Source: JAMCRM01 sp041685075 (GTDB lineage Bacteria > Acidobacteriota > Terriglobia > Bryobacterales > Bryobacteraceae). Taken from it: DNA of 21,241 nt. Location: positions 1 to 21,241 of the forward strand of contig JAWLGN010000063.1 of NCBI GenBank assembly GCA_041685075.1, read 5' to 3'. This document shows positions 1 through 7,600 of this stretch, piece by piece (positions within the stretch are counted from its first letter, which is position 1; each line of letters opens with the position of its first letter). The notes under the pieces were generated by a model, which did not search any database, was not told where the DNA came from, and saw only the letters and a list, made by a program, of their open reading frames with translations. The position numbers and the translations under genes are program-made.

Positions 1-2
1 GT

Positions 3-206
3 GCCGAGGATGTAACGGAACGGTTCGATTGGGCGGTATCGCGCGCGGTGAACCCGGGAGAGATCGCGCACGTGCTGCGGCGCATGGCAGCTAACCTGGC
101 GCTACTGGCGGGAGAGGCGCAGCCGGGCGTCGTGGCCGATTGGGCGCCGGTGCCACTGCCGTGGGGCAAGCGGCGATTTCTGTGGGTTGGCGTTTCGCGT
201 AAATAG
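3..206 (+). CDS. rsmG: 16S rRNA (guanine-N7) methyltransferase RsmG, C-terminal part
   Basis: This is the last 67 codons of a gene that starts before the window; it ends at a TAG at 204-206. The reading contains FDWAVSRAV and ends PLPWGKRRFLWVGVSRK, which fits the C-terminal part of the RsmG (GidB) Rossmann methyltransferase. RsmG methylates N7 of G527 in 16S rRNA using S-adenosylmethionine. Identification is strengthened by position, because rsmG (gidB) directly upstream of parA-parB is a classic arrangement near bacterial replication origins. The SAM-binding N-terminal half lies outside the window and cannot be checked. Confidence 0.82.
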   Translation, partial: AEDVTERFDWAVSRAVNPGEIAHVLRRMAANLALLAGEAQPGVVADWAPVPLPWGKRRFLWVGVSRK

Positions 207-224
207 GTCTTTCACGTGGGTAGG

Positions 225-240
225 TGTTTCACGTGAAACA
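225..240. promoter_or_regulatory. parS: parS centromere site (perfect match)
   Basis: The 16-bp palindrome TGTTTCACGTGAAACA is an exact match to the bacterial parS consensus bound by ParB. It sits in the gap between rsmG and parA, 106 bp before the parA start. ParB would load here as a CTP-dependent clamp and spread, and the site could also autoregulate parAB. Confidence 0.95.
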
Positions 241-252
241 GTCGAGAGTCAT

Positions 253-268
253 GGTTCCACGTGAAACA
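253..268. promoter_or_regulatory. second parS-like site (two mismatches)
   Basis: GGTTCCACGTGAAACA differs from the parS consensus at positions 1 and 5 only; the CACGTG core and the right half are intact. It lies 28 bp (start to start) after the perfect site. A third CACGTG core at 213-218 matches only the left half of parS, so it is a degenerate half-site. The rest of the 207-345 gap shows no gene. Confidence 0.75.
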
Positions 269-345
269 CTGGCGGAAAACGTGATCTGTGCGTTCGTGCC
301 CGCGCAAGGCGAGAGTTTACGCACTTCTCGTGGTAGCATATCCGC

Positions 346-1140
346 TTGGGCAGAATCTTCGCCGTTGCCAACCAAAAAGGCGGGGTAGGGAAGACTACCA
401 CCGCTATCAACCTCGGTGCCTCGCTTGCGGCTAATGACCTGCGCGTCCTGGTCATCGATTCCGATCCCCAGGGCAACGCCACCACGGGCCTTGGTGTCAC
501 CAAGGATCCGGAACTCCCCAGTCTTTACCACGTACTCCTGGGCGATGCCGACATGGCCTCGGCCGTGGTTCCCACCGAATTTGAAGGGCTCGACGTCGTC
601 CCCGCCGACAAGAACCTGGTAGGCGCCAACCTGGAACTCGTGGACACGGCAGCTCGTGAGTTCCGCCTCCGCGAGAAGATCGCGACCGTCCGCGAACGCT
701 ACCAGTTCATCCTGATCGATTGCCCCCCGGCTCTCGATCTCCTGACGTTGAATGCGCTCCTGGCCGCTGATGCGGTGCTGGTCCCCATCCAGTGCGAGTT
801 CTTCGCCTTGGAGGGCGTCTCCGAACTCATGGATACCATCGAGCGCATCCGCACCTCCTTCCACCATCCGCTCGGCATTGAAGGCATTCTCCTGACGATG
901 TACGACGATCGGACCAACCTCACCCGCCAGGTTGCGGCGGACTTGAAGGATTTCTTCGGCAACGGCGTTTTCCAGACCGTGATTCCCCGCAGTGTCCGGC
1001 TTGCTGAAGCCCCCAGCTTCGGCAAACCCATTCTGTCCTACGATGTGCGCTCGCGGGGCGCCGAAGCTTATATCCGACTAGCGAAGGAGATCCTCGATCA
1101 TGAGCAAAGCACCGGAACACGCACGCAGAGCGTTGGGTAA
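346..1140 (+). CDS. parA: Chromosome-partitioning ATPase ParA (Soj)
   Basis: A 264-aa ParA/MinD-type ATPase. It binds nucleoid DNA as an ATP dimer and is stimulated by ParB at parS to move replicated origins apart. The deviant Walker A motif KGGVGKTT is at residues 11-18, the Walker A' segment VIDSDPQGNATTGLG follows, and Walker B reads FILIDCPP. Size is normal for a chromosomal Soj without an N-terminal regulatory domain. The start is TTG at 346; an in-frame stop at 334-336 leaves no upstream alternative, and there is no clear Shine-Dalgarno sequence. The last 41 nt overlap the start of parB, indicating translational coupling. Upstream parS sites and rsmG support the assignment. Confidence 0.96.
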   Translation: MGRIFAVANQKGGVGKTTTAINLGASLAANDLRVLVIDSDPQGNATTGLGVTKDPELPSLYHVLLGDADMASAVVPTEFEGLDVVPADKNLVGANLELVDTAAREFRLREKIATVRERYQFILIDCPPALDLLTLNALLAADAVLVPIQCEFFALEGVSELMDTIERIRTSFHHPLGIEGILLTMYDDRTNLTRQVAADLKDFFGNGVFQTVIPRSVRLAEAPSFGKPILSYDVRSRGAEAYIRLAKEILDHEQSTGTRTQSVG

Positions 1141-1990
1141 GGGCCTCGGTGCGCTCATCCCTACGCGGCCGCCGGTTGCTCCGCCGCCGCCGGCAACCTC
1201 GGGTGACCAGGTTACGCATCTCCCCATAGACCAGATCGAACCGAATCCCCTTCAGCCACGCCGAGTTTTTCACGGCCAGCGGCTCGAGGAACTGGCCCAG
1301 TCCATCCGTTCCAACGGCATCATTCAGCCGCTGGTGGTCCGGCGCCACGGCTCCGGATACCAACTCGTTGCCGGCGAACGCCGCTGGCGCGCGGCGAAAC
1401 TGGCCGGACAGGCCGAGGTGCCGGTCATCATCCAGGAGTTTCCGGACGATCGCCTGCTCGAAATCACCCTCATCGAGAACATCCAGCGCGAAGACCTGAA
1501 CCCCATTGAAACCGCGCTGGCCTTCGAGCGCCTCTCCAAGGAACTGCGCCTGAGCCATGAAGAGATCGGGCGGCGTACCGGCAAGGACCGCACGACCATC
1601 ACCAACCTGCTCCGGCTGCTCAACCTTCCTCCGGACATCCAGCAGCTCGTGGCCGAGCGCCGCCTCTCCTCCGGCCATGCCCGCTGCCTGCTCTCGCTAC
1701 CCACTGCGGAGTTGCAGCGCGAGGTCGCTGAAAAGTCTGTGGCTCAGGGCTGGTCTGTGCGGCAAATGGAGCGGCTGACGCAGCGCATGCTCGAATCCCG
1801 GCAGCCCAAACGCGTGGACGAGGTGCAGCAGGACCCCAATGTGAAGGCGGCCATTCAGGAGATGGAGCGCGTTCTCGGCACCAAGGTGCGTATTGTCGAA
1901 AAGGCTAAGCAGAAGGGCCGCATCGAGATCGACTACTACTCCGTAGACGACCTGGATCGCATCTACACCACCATCGTGGGCGAAGGCTGA
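1100..1990 (+). CDS. parB: Chromosome-partitioning protein ParB (Spo0J), CTP-dependent DNA clamp
   Basis: A 296-aa ParB that binds parS and activates ParA. The N-terminal ParA-stimulating peptide is visible as RRALGKGLGALIP (residues 9-21), followed by a Pro-rich linker. The CTP-binding fold has GERRWRAAK at 92-100 and ENIQREDLNP at 126-135. A helix-turn-helix that reads parS lies around 153-173, and a C-terminal dimerisation segment ends near IDYYSVDDLDRIYTTI. The ATG at 1100 has a good ribosome site (AAGGAG at 1084-1089) located inside parA, so parB starts 41 nt before parA ends in another frame. Perfect and near-perfect parS sites lie about 0.85 kb upstream. Confidence 0.97.
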   Translation: MSKAPEHARRALGKGLGALIPTRPPVAPPPPATSGDQVTHLPIDQIEPNPLQPRRVFHGQRLEELAQSIRSNGIIQPLVVRRHGSGYQLVAGERRWRAAKLAGQAEVPVIIQEFPDDRLLEITLIENIQREDLNPIETALAFERLSKELRLSHEEIGRRTGKDRTTITNLLRLLNLPPDIQQLVAERRLSSGHARCLLSLPTAELQREVAEKSVAQGWSVRQMERLTQRMLESRQPKRVDEVQQDPNVKAAIQEMERVLGTKVRIVEKAKQKGRIEIDYYSVDDLDRIYTTIVGEG

Positions 1991-2006
1991 ACCTGAACAC
2001 GCCCGT

Positions 2007-2387
2007 CTACTTCAGAATCTCGAGAATTTCGGAAAGTTCGCGCCGGATCTCCGGCAGCGGGTCGGCGGAGAAAAGCTGCTGCTGGCGCAGCGCGACGGGC
2101 TTGAGACGGTTCCTTTTCCCCTCGTTCTGGAGCATCTGGCGGGCCCCTTCAATCGTATACCGCTGGCCGTAGAGCAGTTGCTTGATTTGCAGCAGCAACT
2201 CCACGTCTTTCCGCCGGTACAGGCGGTGCCCGCTGCGCGATTTCTTGGGAGCCAGGGAGGGGAACTCGGTCTCCCAATAACGCAGGACGTACGGCTCCAC
2301 CCCCAGCATCTCGCTCACTTCACCGATGCGGAAGTAGAGCTTATCCGGAATTTCGGGCACGTCCGGCTGAACAGCGGCATCCGACAT
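2007..2387 (-). CDS. MerR-family DNA-binding protein without effector domain
   Basis: A 126-aa protein with a MerR-type winged helix: YFRIGEVSEMLGVEPYVLRYWETEFPSL, followed by the wing SRSGHRLYRRKDVELLLQIKQLL. The rest is about 45 residues (QRYTIEGARQML onward) without a recognisable ligand-binding domain or metal-binding cysteines. It therefore resembles the short MerR-like proteins often found beside ihfA in Deltaproteobacteria and Acidobacteria rather than a metal or drug sensor. I chose the ATG at 2387; a TTG one codon upstream is possible. GGATGGCGGA just upstream could serve as ribosome site. It follows the hydrolase gene by 20 bp on the same strand and converges on parB with a 16-bp gap. 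The regulated target is unknown. Confidence 0.85.
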   Translation of the reverse strand: MSDAAVQPDVPEIPDKLYFRIGEVSEMLGVEPYVLRYWETEFPSLAPKKSRSGHRLYRRKDVELLLQIKQLLYGQRYTIEGARQMLQNEGKRNRLKPVALRQQQLFSADPLPEIRRELSEILEILK

Positions 2388-2407
2388 CAATCATCCGCCA
2401 TCCTAGC

Positions 2408-4384
2408 TCACTCGGTCCGAATTGTCACCAGATGCTGGCCGCGCGGCAGAACCAGGACTTGGGGGCTGCATAAATCGGGTTGCATGTCCACGCCGTCCAG
2501 TTCCAGGCTCACCGGCCGCCGGTCGAGCACCGCGAAGGCCCGGGCCTGGCTGCGGTAGGCCAGCTCGATGCGGCCGTCCCTACCGTAACGCGCCGATTGC
2601 AGGTCCCCATTAAAATCCAGAACCCGCGGGCCATCCATAGCCGCGCTGGCCTCAATCGAGTGCGCTCCCGCCGGCAGCCACACCAGGCGGTCGGTCCGGA
2701 CCGGCCACGGCCGCCCGTCCACCATCGCCGGCCCGTCCCACGGCACACCCACGCCATAGGCCGACTCCACCACCAGCTTCGGGCCGATACGCTCCACCCT
2801 GCCGACCGCGGCCGCGGCCGAAGGCAGCAGCGCGAGGTCCGCCTTGCGCAGCGAATTCTCAAAATACAGCGCTACACGCTCGAATGCGCCGGAAGCCATG
2901 TGCACCAATTGAAACAGCTCCACCCCCGTCTGTTGCTTGGTGGGATAGACGTCCTGGTATCGCTCGACGATGTTGATATCGATGGCCAGCCGGTCTTTGC
3001 GCGCCTCGAGCGCCTCGTACCTGCGGGCAATCTCCAGATACCGTTGCGGCCCCAAGTGCCACACCGTGGCAGGATCCTCCACCATGAAGGTGAATGGAAT
3101 CCGCGCCATCAGCGGCAGCACAGCGGCCGCGTCCGCTCCAATCGCCTCGCGCATGCCCTCATCGAACCGGTCGTCCACGTGGGTGAGCACCACATCAAGC
3201 TGGGGCTTATCCCGGCGGATGCCCTCGATCTCGCCGAGCCACTCTTCCTGCATCCGCCGCGCCAGCTCCGCCCGGAAATTGAGGAACAACCGCCGGGACG
3301 CCGTGTCTTTGCGAGCGCCGAAGATCTCCAGCGGATCGAAGCCGTGCCGCCGCCGGAACTCCTCGCGGACGTCGTCGTTGAGCGGGGTGAAGCGCGAAGG
3401 GTTATCGATGCCCTCCAGCGATTCGAAGTACAGCTCCGCCAGGTTGATGCCGTCCCAGTCGAATCGGAATATCAGCTCCCGCACTCCGGCCGAGACCGCC
3501 CGGGCGCAGGCGTGGTTCTGCAGGTTCATGAGCTTGCGCCAGTCCAGGTGCGCGTCCTGCCCAACGGCGGTTTTCTCCCGCCATTCCGGATGACTCTCCC
3601 AGAACTTCTCGCTCACGTGCGGCAGCTCCAGCCAGCAATAGACCTGGATTCCCCTGCCGTGGCAGGCCTGGATCAACTCCGCCAGGTAGCGGTCGCGCGC
3701 CTCGTCGCGTTCGAAGAAGTGCCACGCGCTCACGTGCAGGGCGGCGATCCCGGCCTTGCGCCAAAGCCCGGCGAAATAGAGCGGGTCCACGCGCATCCGG
3801 TAGGCGTAGTCGAAGAAGGCCCACAGCCGGCCGGAGTGAAACGGCGGTTCAAGCCCCAGCGCCGTCAATGCCTGTAGCAGGTAGGGGAAGCGCTCGTAGC
3901 CGCGGTTTCCGGGTGAAACCGCCAGCCACAGCACGGCGCCGGCGCCGCGCCGCAAGCCGGCCATCAGGGGCGCGCCGCTCCAGCGCTCGCGCGCGAAGAC
4001 CTGTGCGCCGTCCGGCACGTGACACACCGGCAGCTCCAGGGCGCGCTCCCACACCACCGGCAGCTTCGCATCGTGCACGTCCGTCAGGCTGCCGGCCCGC
4101 ACGTTTGCGTCTCCGCGCCGGAAGCCGAACATCTCGGCCAGCGGCGATTCGCCTTCCAGTATCAGCAGCGCGCCGTCCTGGACCCGGGTAGACCACTCCG
4201 GCGCGGCCAGTGCGCCTTCACCCAGCACCAGCACCCGGGCGACGGAAGCCGGTTTTCGTTGCAGCCCAATGGATTCAAGAATTTGCGGCCAGGCGCCCGG
4301 CTCTTCCGACAGCACGCTGTAGGATGGCAGCCCAGCCGCCGCTGCCAGAGCCGGCAGCAGCAACAGGCTAATAGCTGAACGCAT
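2408..4384 (-). CDS. Secreted glycoside-hydrolase-like protein (PgaB-C/GHL10-type barrel with GATase-like N-domain)
   Basis: A 658-aa protein with a signal peptide (MRSAISLLLLPALAAAAG). Residues ~45-180 alternate strands and helices like a ThuA/class-I amidotransferase-like fold (RVLVLGEGAL; GALLILEGE; GAGAVLWLAVSPGN). Residues ~190-510 read as a TIM barrel: AGIAALHVSAW, the strand GRGIQVYCWLELP, SHPEWRE, and the signature FDWDGINLAELYFES at 308-321. In PgaB C-terminal and GHL10-type hydrolases the equivalent segment is DGIxxDY, so D311 and E317 are candidate catalytic acids. A beta-rich tail follows. The start overlaps the end of the TPR/beta-barrel gene by 17 nt, indicating coupled translation and a shared envelope function. 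Substrate is unknown; cleavage of an exopolysaccharide exported by its partner is inference. Confidence 0.75.
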   Translation of the reverse strand: MRSAISLLLLPALAAAAGLPSYSVLSEEPGAWPQILESIGLQRKPASVARVLVLGEGALAAPEWSTRVQDGALLILEGESPLAEMFGFRRGDANVRAGSLTDVHDAKLPVVWERALELPVCHVPDGAQVFARERWSGAPLMAGLRRGAGAVLWLAVSPGNRGYERFPYLLQALTALGLEPPFHSGRLWAFFDYAYRMRVDPLYFAGLWRKAGIAALHVSAWHFFERDEARDRYLAELIQACHGRGIQVYCWLELPHVSEKFWESHPEWREKTAVGQDAHLDWRKLMNLQNHACARAVSAGVRELIFRFDWDGINLAELYFESLEGIDNPSRFTPLNDDVREEFRRRHGFDPLEIFGARKDTASRRLFLNFRAELARRMQEEWLGEIEGIRRDKPQLDVVLTHVDDRFDEGMREAIGADAAAVLPLMARIPFTFMVEDPATVWHLGPQRYLEIARRYEALEARKDRLAIDINIVERYQDVYPTKQQTGVELFQLVHMASGAFERVALYFENSLRKADLALLPSAAAAVGRVERIGPKLVVESAYGVGVPWDGPAMVDGRPWPVRTDRLVWLPAGAHSIEASAAMDGPRVLDFNGDLQSARYGRDGRIELAYRSQARAFAVLDRRPVSLELDGVDMQPDLCSPQVLVLPRGQHLVTIRTE

Positions 4385-6371
4385 ATCCCATTCCGGCGCG
4401 GAAGTCGAAGAAGTTCGGCCGCCTGGGGTTGCCGCGGTTGAGCGTGTAGGCGCCGCGGAGAAAATTCACCGTAAAGTACAGCGAACTCGGCAGCGCCGAG
4501 GGCCAGAACCGCACGCCGGGGCCGCTCTCCACGAAGTTGGCCCAGTACTGTCGCCGCACATCGGCCGTCAGGTTGGCATTTATATAGAACTGCAGCCTCA
4601 GCGGACCGGCGCCCTGTCCGAAGCCCAGGCGGTTCTGCCAGTAGAACAGCACGTCGTCTCCGAAGCGGCTCACGAACAGCCCGTCGGCCGCGGTCTCGGT
4701 GAACCATCCCGAACCCTCGGACGCCAGCCCTCGCCCGAATCCGCGAAAGTACGCCACGCCGCCGCGGTAATCCGGTGTGACGTGGTGCGTCAGATAGTTG
4801 ATGGAGGTGCCCGCTTCGCCCCAGCCGCGAAGCCCCTTCCACACCGGCGTTGTTAGCCCGACCGCCGCAATGACGGCACTCTCCGAGAGATACTGCGGTT
4901 GGCTCGACCCCAGGCTGCCGGAGTCCATGGTGCGCCGCACATCGCCGATAAAGCGCGCGCTGAAATACGGCTGCACCGGAAACGGTACCCGGAAATCGGT
5001 CCGGAACTGCCCGTAAGAGAAGAGATCCCGCCACCGGGAGGAGTAAAACGGAAACGCCCATACCGAGGTCCGCACGCGCCCCAGGCTGGAGCGCAGGCTG
5101 CGCCATGCGCGTTGGGCCTCGCTGGCCACGCCGGGATCGGTGCTTCTACGCGCCAGGTCGAACCAGCGCGCCGCCATGGAGTCCTGCTTGAGGATGTTGT
5201 AGGTCCAGCCCAGCTTCAGCATTACGTTGGTATCCACCGGATCGGCTTCGTGGGCCAGTTGCAGGTACTTGAGCGCGTCCTTCATGTACCCGGCCCGCAT
5301 GCTGCGCTCCGCCATCTGTTTGGCGTCGAGGGAGGCGGCCGCGGGCGAGGCCGCGGCGGCGCGCCGCTGCAGTTGCTGCGGCAGACGCAGCACCGCACGC
5401 ACCCGGTTGGCCAGCTCGATGTCGTCGCCACGCAGCACGCGCTCGAGCAGCGGCATGGCATTGATGCGGTCGCCGCGCCCCAGGTATAGAAAACCGAGCT
5501 GCGCGGCCGAGAGCAGGTCGCTCTCGTCCATCCGGGTGATAATGCGGAACTCCTCCTCGGCCTCCTTTTGCCGTTTCATGCGCAGCAGCAAATAGGCCAG
5601 CTCGCGGCGTAACTCGATGTTTCGAACGTCCAGCTCCAGTGCCGCGAGAAACTCCGGCACGTAAGGGTAACGCGCCGGCAGCAGCTCGCGGGCTTTCTCG
5701 GCCGCCCGCGCCTGCCCGCCCCGGGATGCGGCCAGCAGCGCGGCATTGGCCTGCTCGACGCGGTTCAGAGCCTTCCACACGCGCCCCAGGTCCACCAGCA
5801 CGGAGCGCCGGTCCGGCAGCAGCCGCCAGGCAGCCTCGTAGTGCCTGGCCGCCAGTTCCAGTTCATCGCGCTGCTCCGCCAGGGTAGCCAACTCGTAGTG
5901 GGCGCTGAAGTTGCCGCCGCCCAGCCGGATGGCCTCCTGCCAGCGCGCAATGCCGGCCGCCAGCGGGCCATCGATATTCTGGAAAGCCTGCTCGGCGGTG
6001 GCGCGGGATTCCGGGTCGCCCTCGCGTCGGACCCGGTCGAAGATACGCCGCGCCTGCACCTTTTCGCCGGTCTCGAAGCACAGGAAGGCATATTCGAGGG
6101 CGGTGTGATGGTTCGAGGGCTCCAGCCTCACGGCTTCGCGAAACTGCTCGCGGGCAAGCTCGTTCTCTCCAATTTTCAGGTAGGTGTAGGCCATGTCGCG
6201 CCGCACGGCCGCGCGTTCGGGCGCGGCTTCTATGGCCTTGAGAAACAGCGAGACCGCTGCGTCATAGTGGCGCGAGCGCAATGCTTCGTAGGCCTTGGCG
6301 AGCGGCTCATAGGCCGGGTCGGGCGACTGGGCCAGCAGCCCGCAGGCCAGCAGGAATAATCCAGCGCGCAT
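4368..6371 (-). CDS. TPR-repeat protein with C-terminal outer-membrane beta-barrel (PgaA/BcsC/NfrA-like)
   Basis: A 667-aa protein from the ATG at 6371 (a TTG at 6380 is in frame). A short signal-like stretch (MRAGLFLLACGLLAQ) is followed by tandem tetratricopeptide repeats to about residue 420, for example YEALRSRHYDAAVSLFLKAI and MAYTYLKIGENELAREQFR. After about residue 440 the sequence becomes alternating aromatic strands (VWAFPFYSSRWRDLFSYGQ to FDFRAGMGYAFSY) ending in an aromatic residue, as expected of an outer-membrane barrel. TPR followed by a barrel is the layout of exopolysaccharide exporters PgaA, BcsC and PelB and of phage-receptor NfrA. The coupled downstream hydrolase fits an export role. 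No synthase gene is in the window, so the exported polymer is unknown. The barrel is short for the family (~230 residues). Confidence 0.78.
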   Translation of the reverse strand: MRAGLFLLACGLLAQSPDPAYEPLAKAYEALRSRHYDAAVSLFLKAIEAAPERAAVRRDMAYTYLKIGENELAREQFREAVRLEPSNHHTALEYAFLCFETGEKVQARRIFDRVRREGDPESRATAEQAFQNIDGPLAAGIARWQEAIRLGGGNFSAHYELATLAEQRDELELAARHYEAAWRLLPDRRSVLVDLGRVWKALNRVEQANAALLAASRGGQARAAEKARELLPARYPYVPEFLAALELDVRNIELRRELAYLLLRMKRQKEAEEEFRIITRMDESDLLSAAQLGFLYLGRGDRINAMPLLERVLRGDDIELANRVRAVLRLPQQLQRRAAAASPAAASLDAKQMAERSMRAGYMKDALKYLQLAHEADPVDTNVMLKLGWTYNILKQDSMAARWFDLARRSTDPGVASEAQRAWRSLRSSLGRVRTSVWAFPFYSSRWRDLFSYGQFRTDFRVPFPVQPYFSARFIGDVRRTMDSGSLGSSQPQYLSESAVIAAVGLTTPVWKGLRGWGEAGTSINYLTHHVTPDYRGGVAYFRGFGRGLASEGSGWFTETAADGLFVSRFGDDVLFYWQNRLGFGQGAGPLRLQFYINANLTADVRRQYWANFVESGPGVRFWPSALPSSLYFTVNFLRGAYTLNRGNPRRPNFFDFRAGMGYAFSY

Positions 6372-6381
6372 CAGGGGCAAG

Positions 6382-6387
6382 AGTATA
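6382..6387 (-). promoter_or_regulatory. -10-like element just before the TPR gene
   Basis: TATACT on the minus strand leaves 10 nt before the ATG at 6371, and no Shine-Dalgarno sequence is visible. No good -35 box is seen. It could drive a leaderless or nearly leaderless transcript of the TPR/hydrolase pair. Confidence 0.35.
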
Positions 6388-6425
6388 GTGGCCCGCCGGC
6401 GCGGAAATTTGCAGCGAAATCGCGT

Positions 6426-7493
6426 TTACATCAGCGCTTCGGCGATGTGCGGTTGATAGACGCAGCGCGGGTCGGAAGCCAGGTAGTCGCCCGTGAGCGC
6501 ATAGGCCCGGGAGCGCGAGCCGCCGCAGATCTTCTGGTACTCGCAAATCCCGCACTTGCCGCTGCGCCCGGCCGTGTCGCGCAGCTTGCGGAACAGGTCG
6601 GACTCGCGGTAGACCGTGGTGAGCGAGTCCCGCAGCACGTTGCCCGCCGAAATCGGCAAAAAGCCGCTCGGAAAAATCTCGCCCGTGTGGGAGACGAAGA
6701 CGAAGCCCTTGCCGTCGCTGACTCCCGCGGTGCGGAAGGCCACCTGGCGGGCGCCTTCGCTCTGGGTGCGCACCCCGTGCTCCTCCTTCATGCGCTGCGC
6801 GATGTAGCGCCGGTAATGCATGGCCTCGGTGGTTTTGATGGCGAACGAGGCGCGCTTGGAAAGGTCGTACATGAAGGCGAAGACCTCTTCGTACTCCTCG
6901 GCGCACAGGTCGTCAGCCTCGCCGGCGCGGCCCGTCACGATGAGGAAGAACAGGCTCCACATCTTGGTCTCCACCTCGGCGGCGATCTCCGCAATCTTCG
7001 GCAGGTCCGCCATGTTGCGCCGCGTGACGGTGGTCTGGAGCTGGGTTTCGAGGCCGATCTTTTGCGCGTGCCTGAGCGCCGCCATGGCGCAATCGAAGGT
7101 GCCGGGAATACCGCGGAAATCGTCGTGGCTGGCGGCATCGTGGCCGTCCAGGCTGATGGCCATGCGGCTCACCCCGGCTTCCTTGAAGCCGTCGATGGCC
7201 CGGGCGGTGAGCAGCGGCGTGGCGCTGGGCGTCACGTTGGTGCGCAGCCCCAGCTTCACGCTGTGGCGGATCAGCTCGTACAGGTCCGGCCGCTTCAGCG
7301 GGTCGCCGCCGGTGAACACCATCAGGGGTTCGCCGAAAGAGCGGATCTCTTCGAGCAACCGGCGGCCCTCCTCGGTGTTCAATTCGTGCGGGTGCCGTGC
7401 GGGCTGTGCCGAGGCGCGGCAGTGCACACAGGCCAGGTCGCACGCCTGCGTCACCTCCCAGATTACGAGCAGCGGGGATTGGTCGAAGTTCAT
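6426..7493 (-). CDS. Radical SAM/SPASM protein (AhbD/NirJ-like, TIGR04053-type)
   Basis: A 355-aa radical S-adenosylmethionine enzyme. The cluster motif CxxxCxxC is C18, C22, C25 (VTQACDLACVHCRA), with GGDP at 62-65 as the SAM-contact GGEP variant. The C-terminal SPASM-like region has GEIFPSGFLP, then cysteines 314, 317, 323 and 344 in CGICEYQKICGGSRSRAYA and DPRCVYQP, expected to hold an auxiliary iron-sulfur cluster. These signatures resemble the AhbD/NirJ heme-pathway branch and its uncharacterised TIGR04053 relatives; no other heme gene is in the window, so the substrate is open. The ATG at 7493 has a strong ribosome site (GGAGGTG, 7496-7502), unlike several neighbours. The TPR gene follows after a 54-nt gap on the same strand. 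Confidence 0.85.
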   Translation of the reverse strand: MNFDQSPLLVIWEVTQACDLACVHCRASAQPARHPHELNTEEGRRLLEEIRSFGEPLMVFTGGDPLKRPDLYELIRHSVKLGLRTNVTPSATPLLTARAIDGFKEAGVSRMAISLDGHDAASHDDFRGIPGTFDCAMAALRHAQKIGLETQLQTTVTRRNMADLPKIAEIAAEVETKMWSLFFLIVTGRAGEADDLCAEEYEEVFAFMYDLSKRASFAIKTTEAMHYRRYIAQRMKEEHGVRTQSEGARQVAFRTAGVSDGKGFVFVSHTGEIFPSGFLPISAGNVLRDSLTTVYRESDLFRKLRDTAGRSGKCGICEYQKICGGSRSRAYALTGDYLASDPRCVYQPHIAEALM

Positions 7494-7584
7494 GGCACCT
7501 CCTCTGATGGCCGCCGCCGGCCGGCGCGCGCCATATACTCAGTTTACGGTATCCCGGCGCATGCGGGCGCCCGACCCCGCGGGC

Positions 7585-7590
7585 TAGAAT
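7585..7590 (+). promoter_or_regulatory. -10-like element just before tmk
   Basis: TAGAAT leaves 10 nt before the tmk ATG at 7601, which has no clear Shine-Dalgarno sequence. The -35 region is not recognisable. It suggests a very short or absent 5' leader. Confidence 0.4.
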
Positions 7591-7600
7591 AAGAGATTCC

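Noticed and set aside
2480..3877. Open frame of 465 codons on the plus strand opposite the hydrolase gene
   Set aside because: His/Arg/Pro/Gln-rich, no recognisable domain, opposite a gene with signal peptide and TIM-barrel motifs; third-position GC artefact.
6447..7592. Open frame of 381 codons opposite the radical SAM gene
   Set aside because: Mirror of a clear radical SAM/SPASM protein; no family features.
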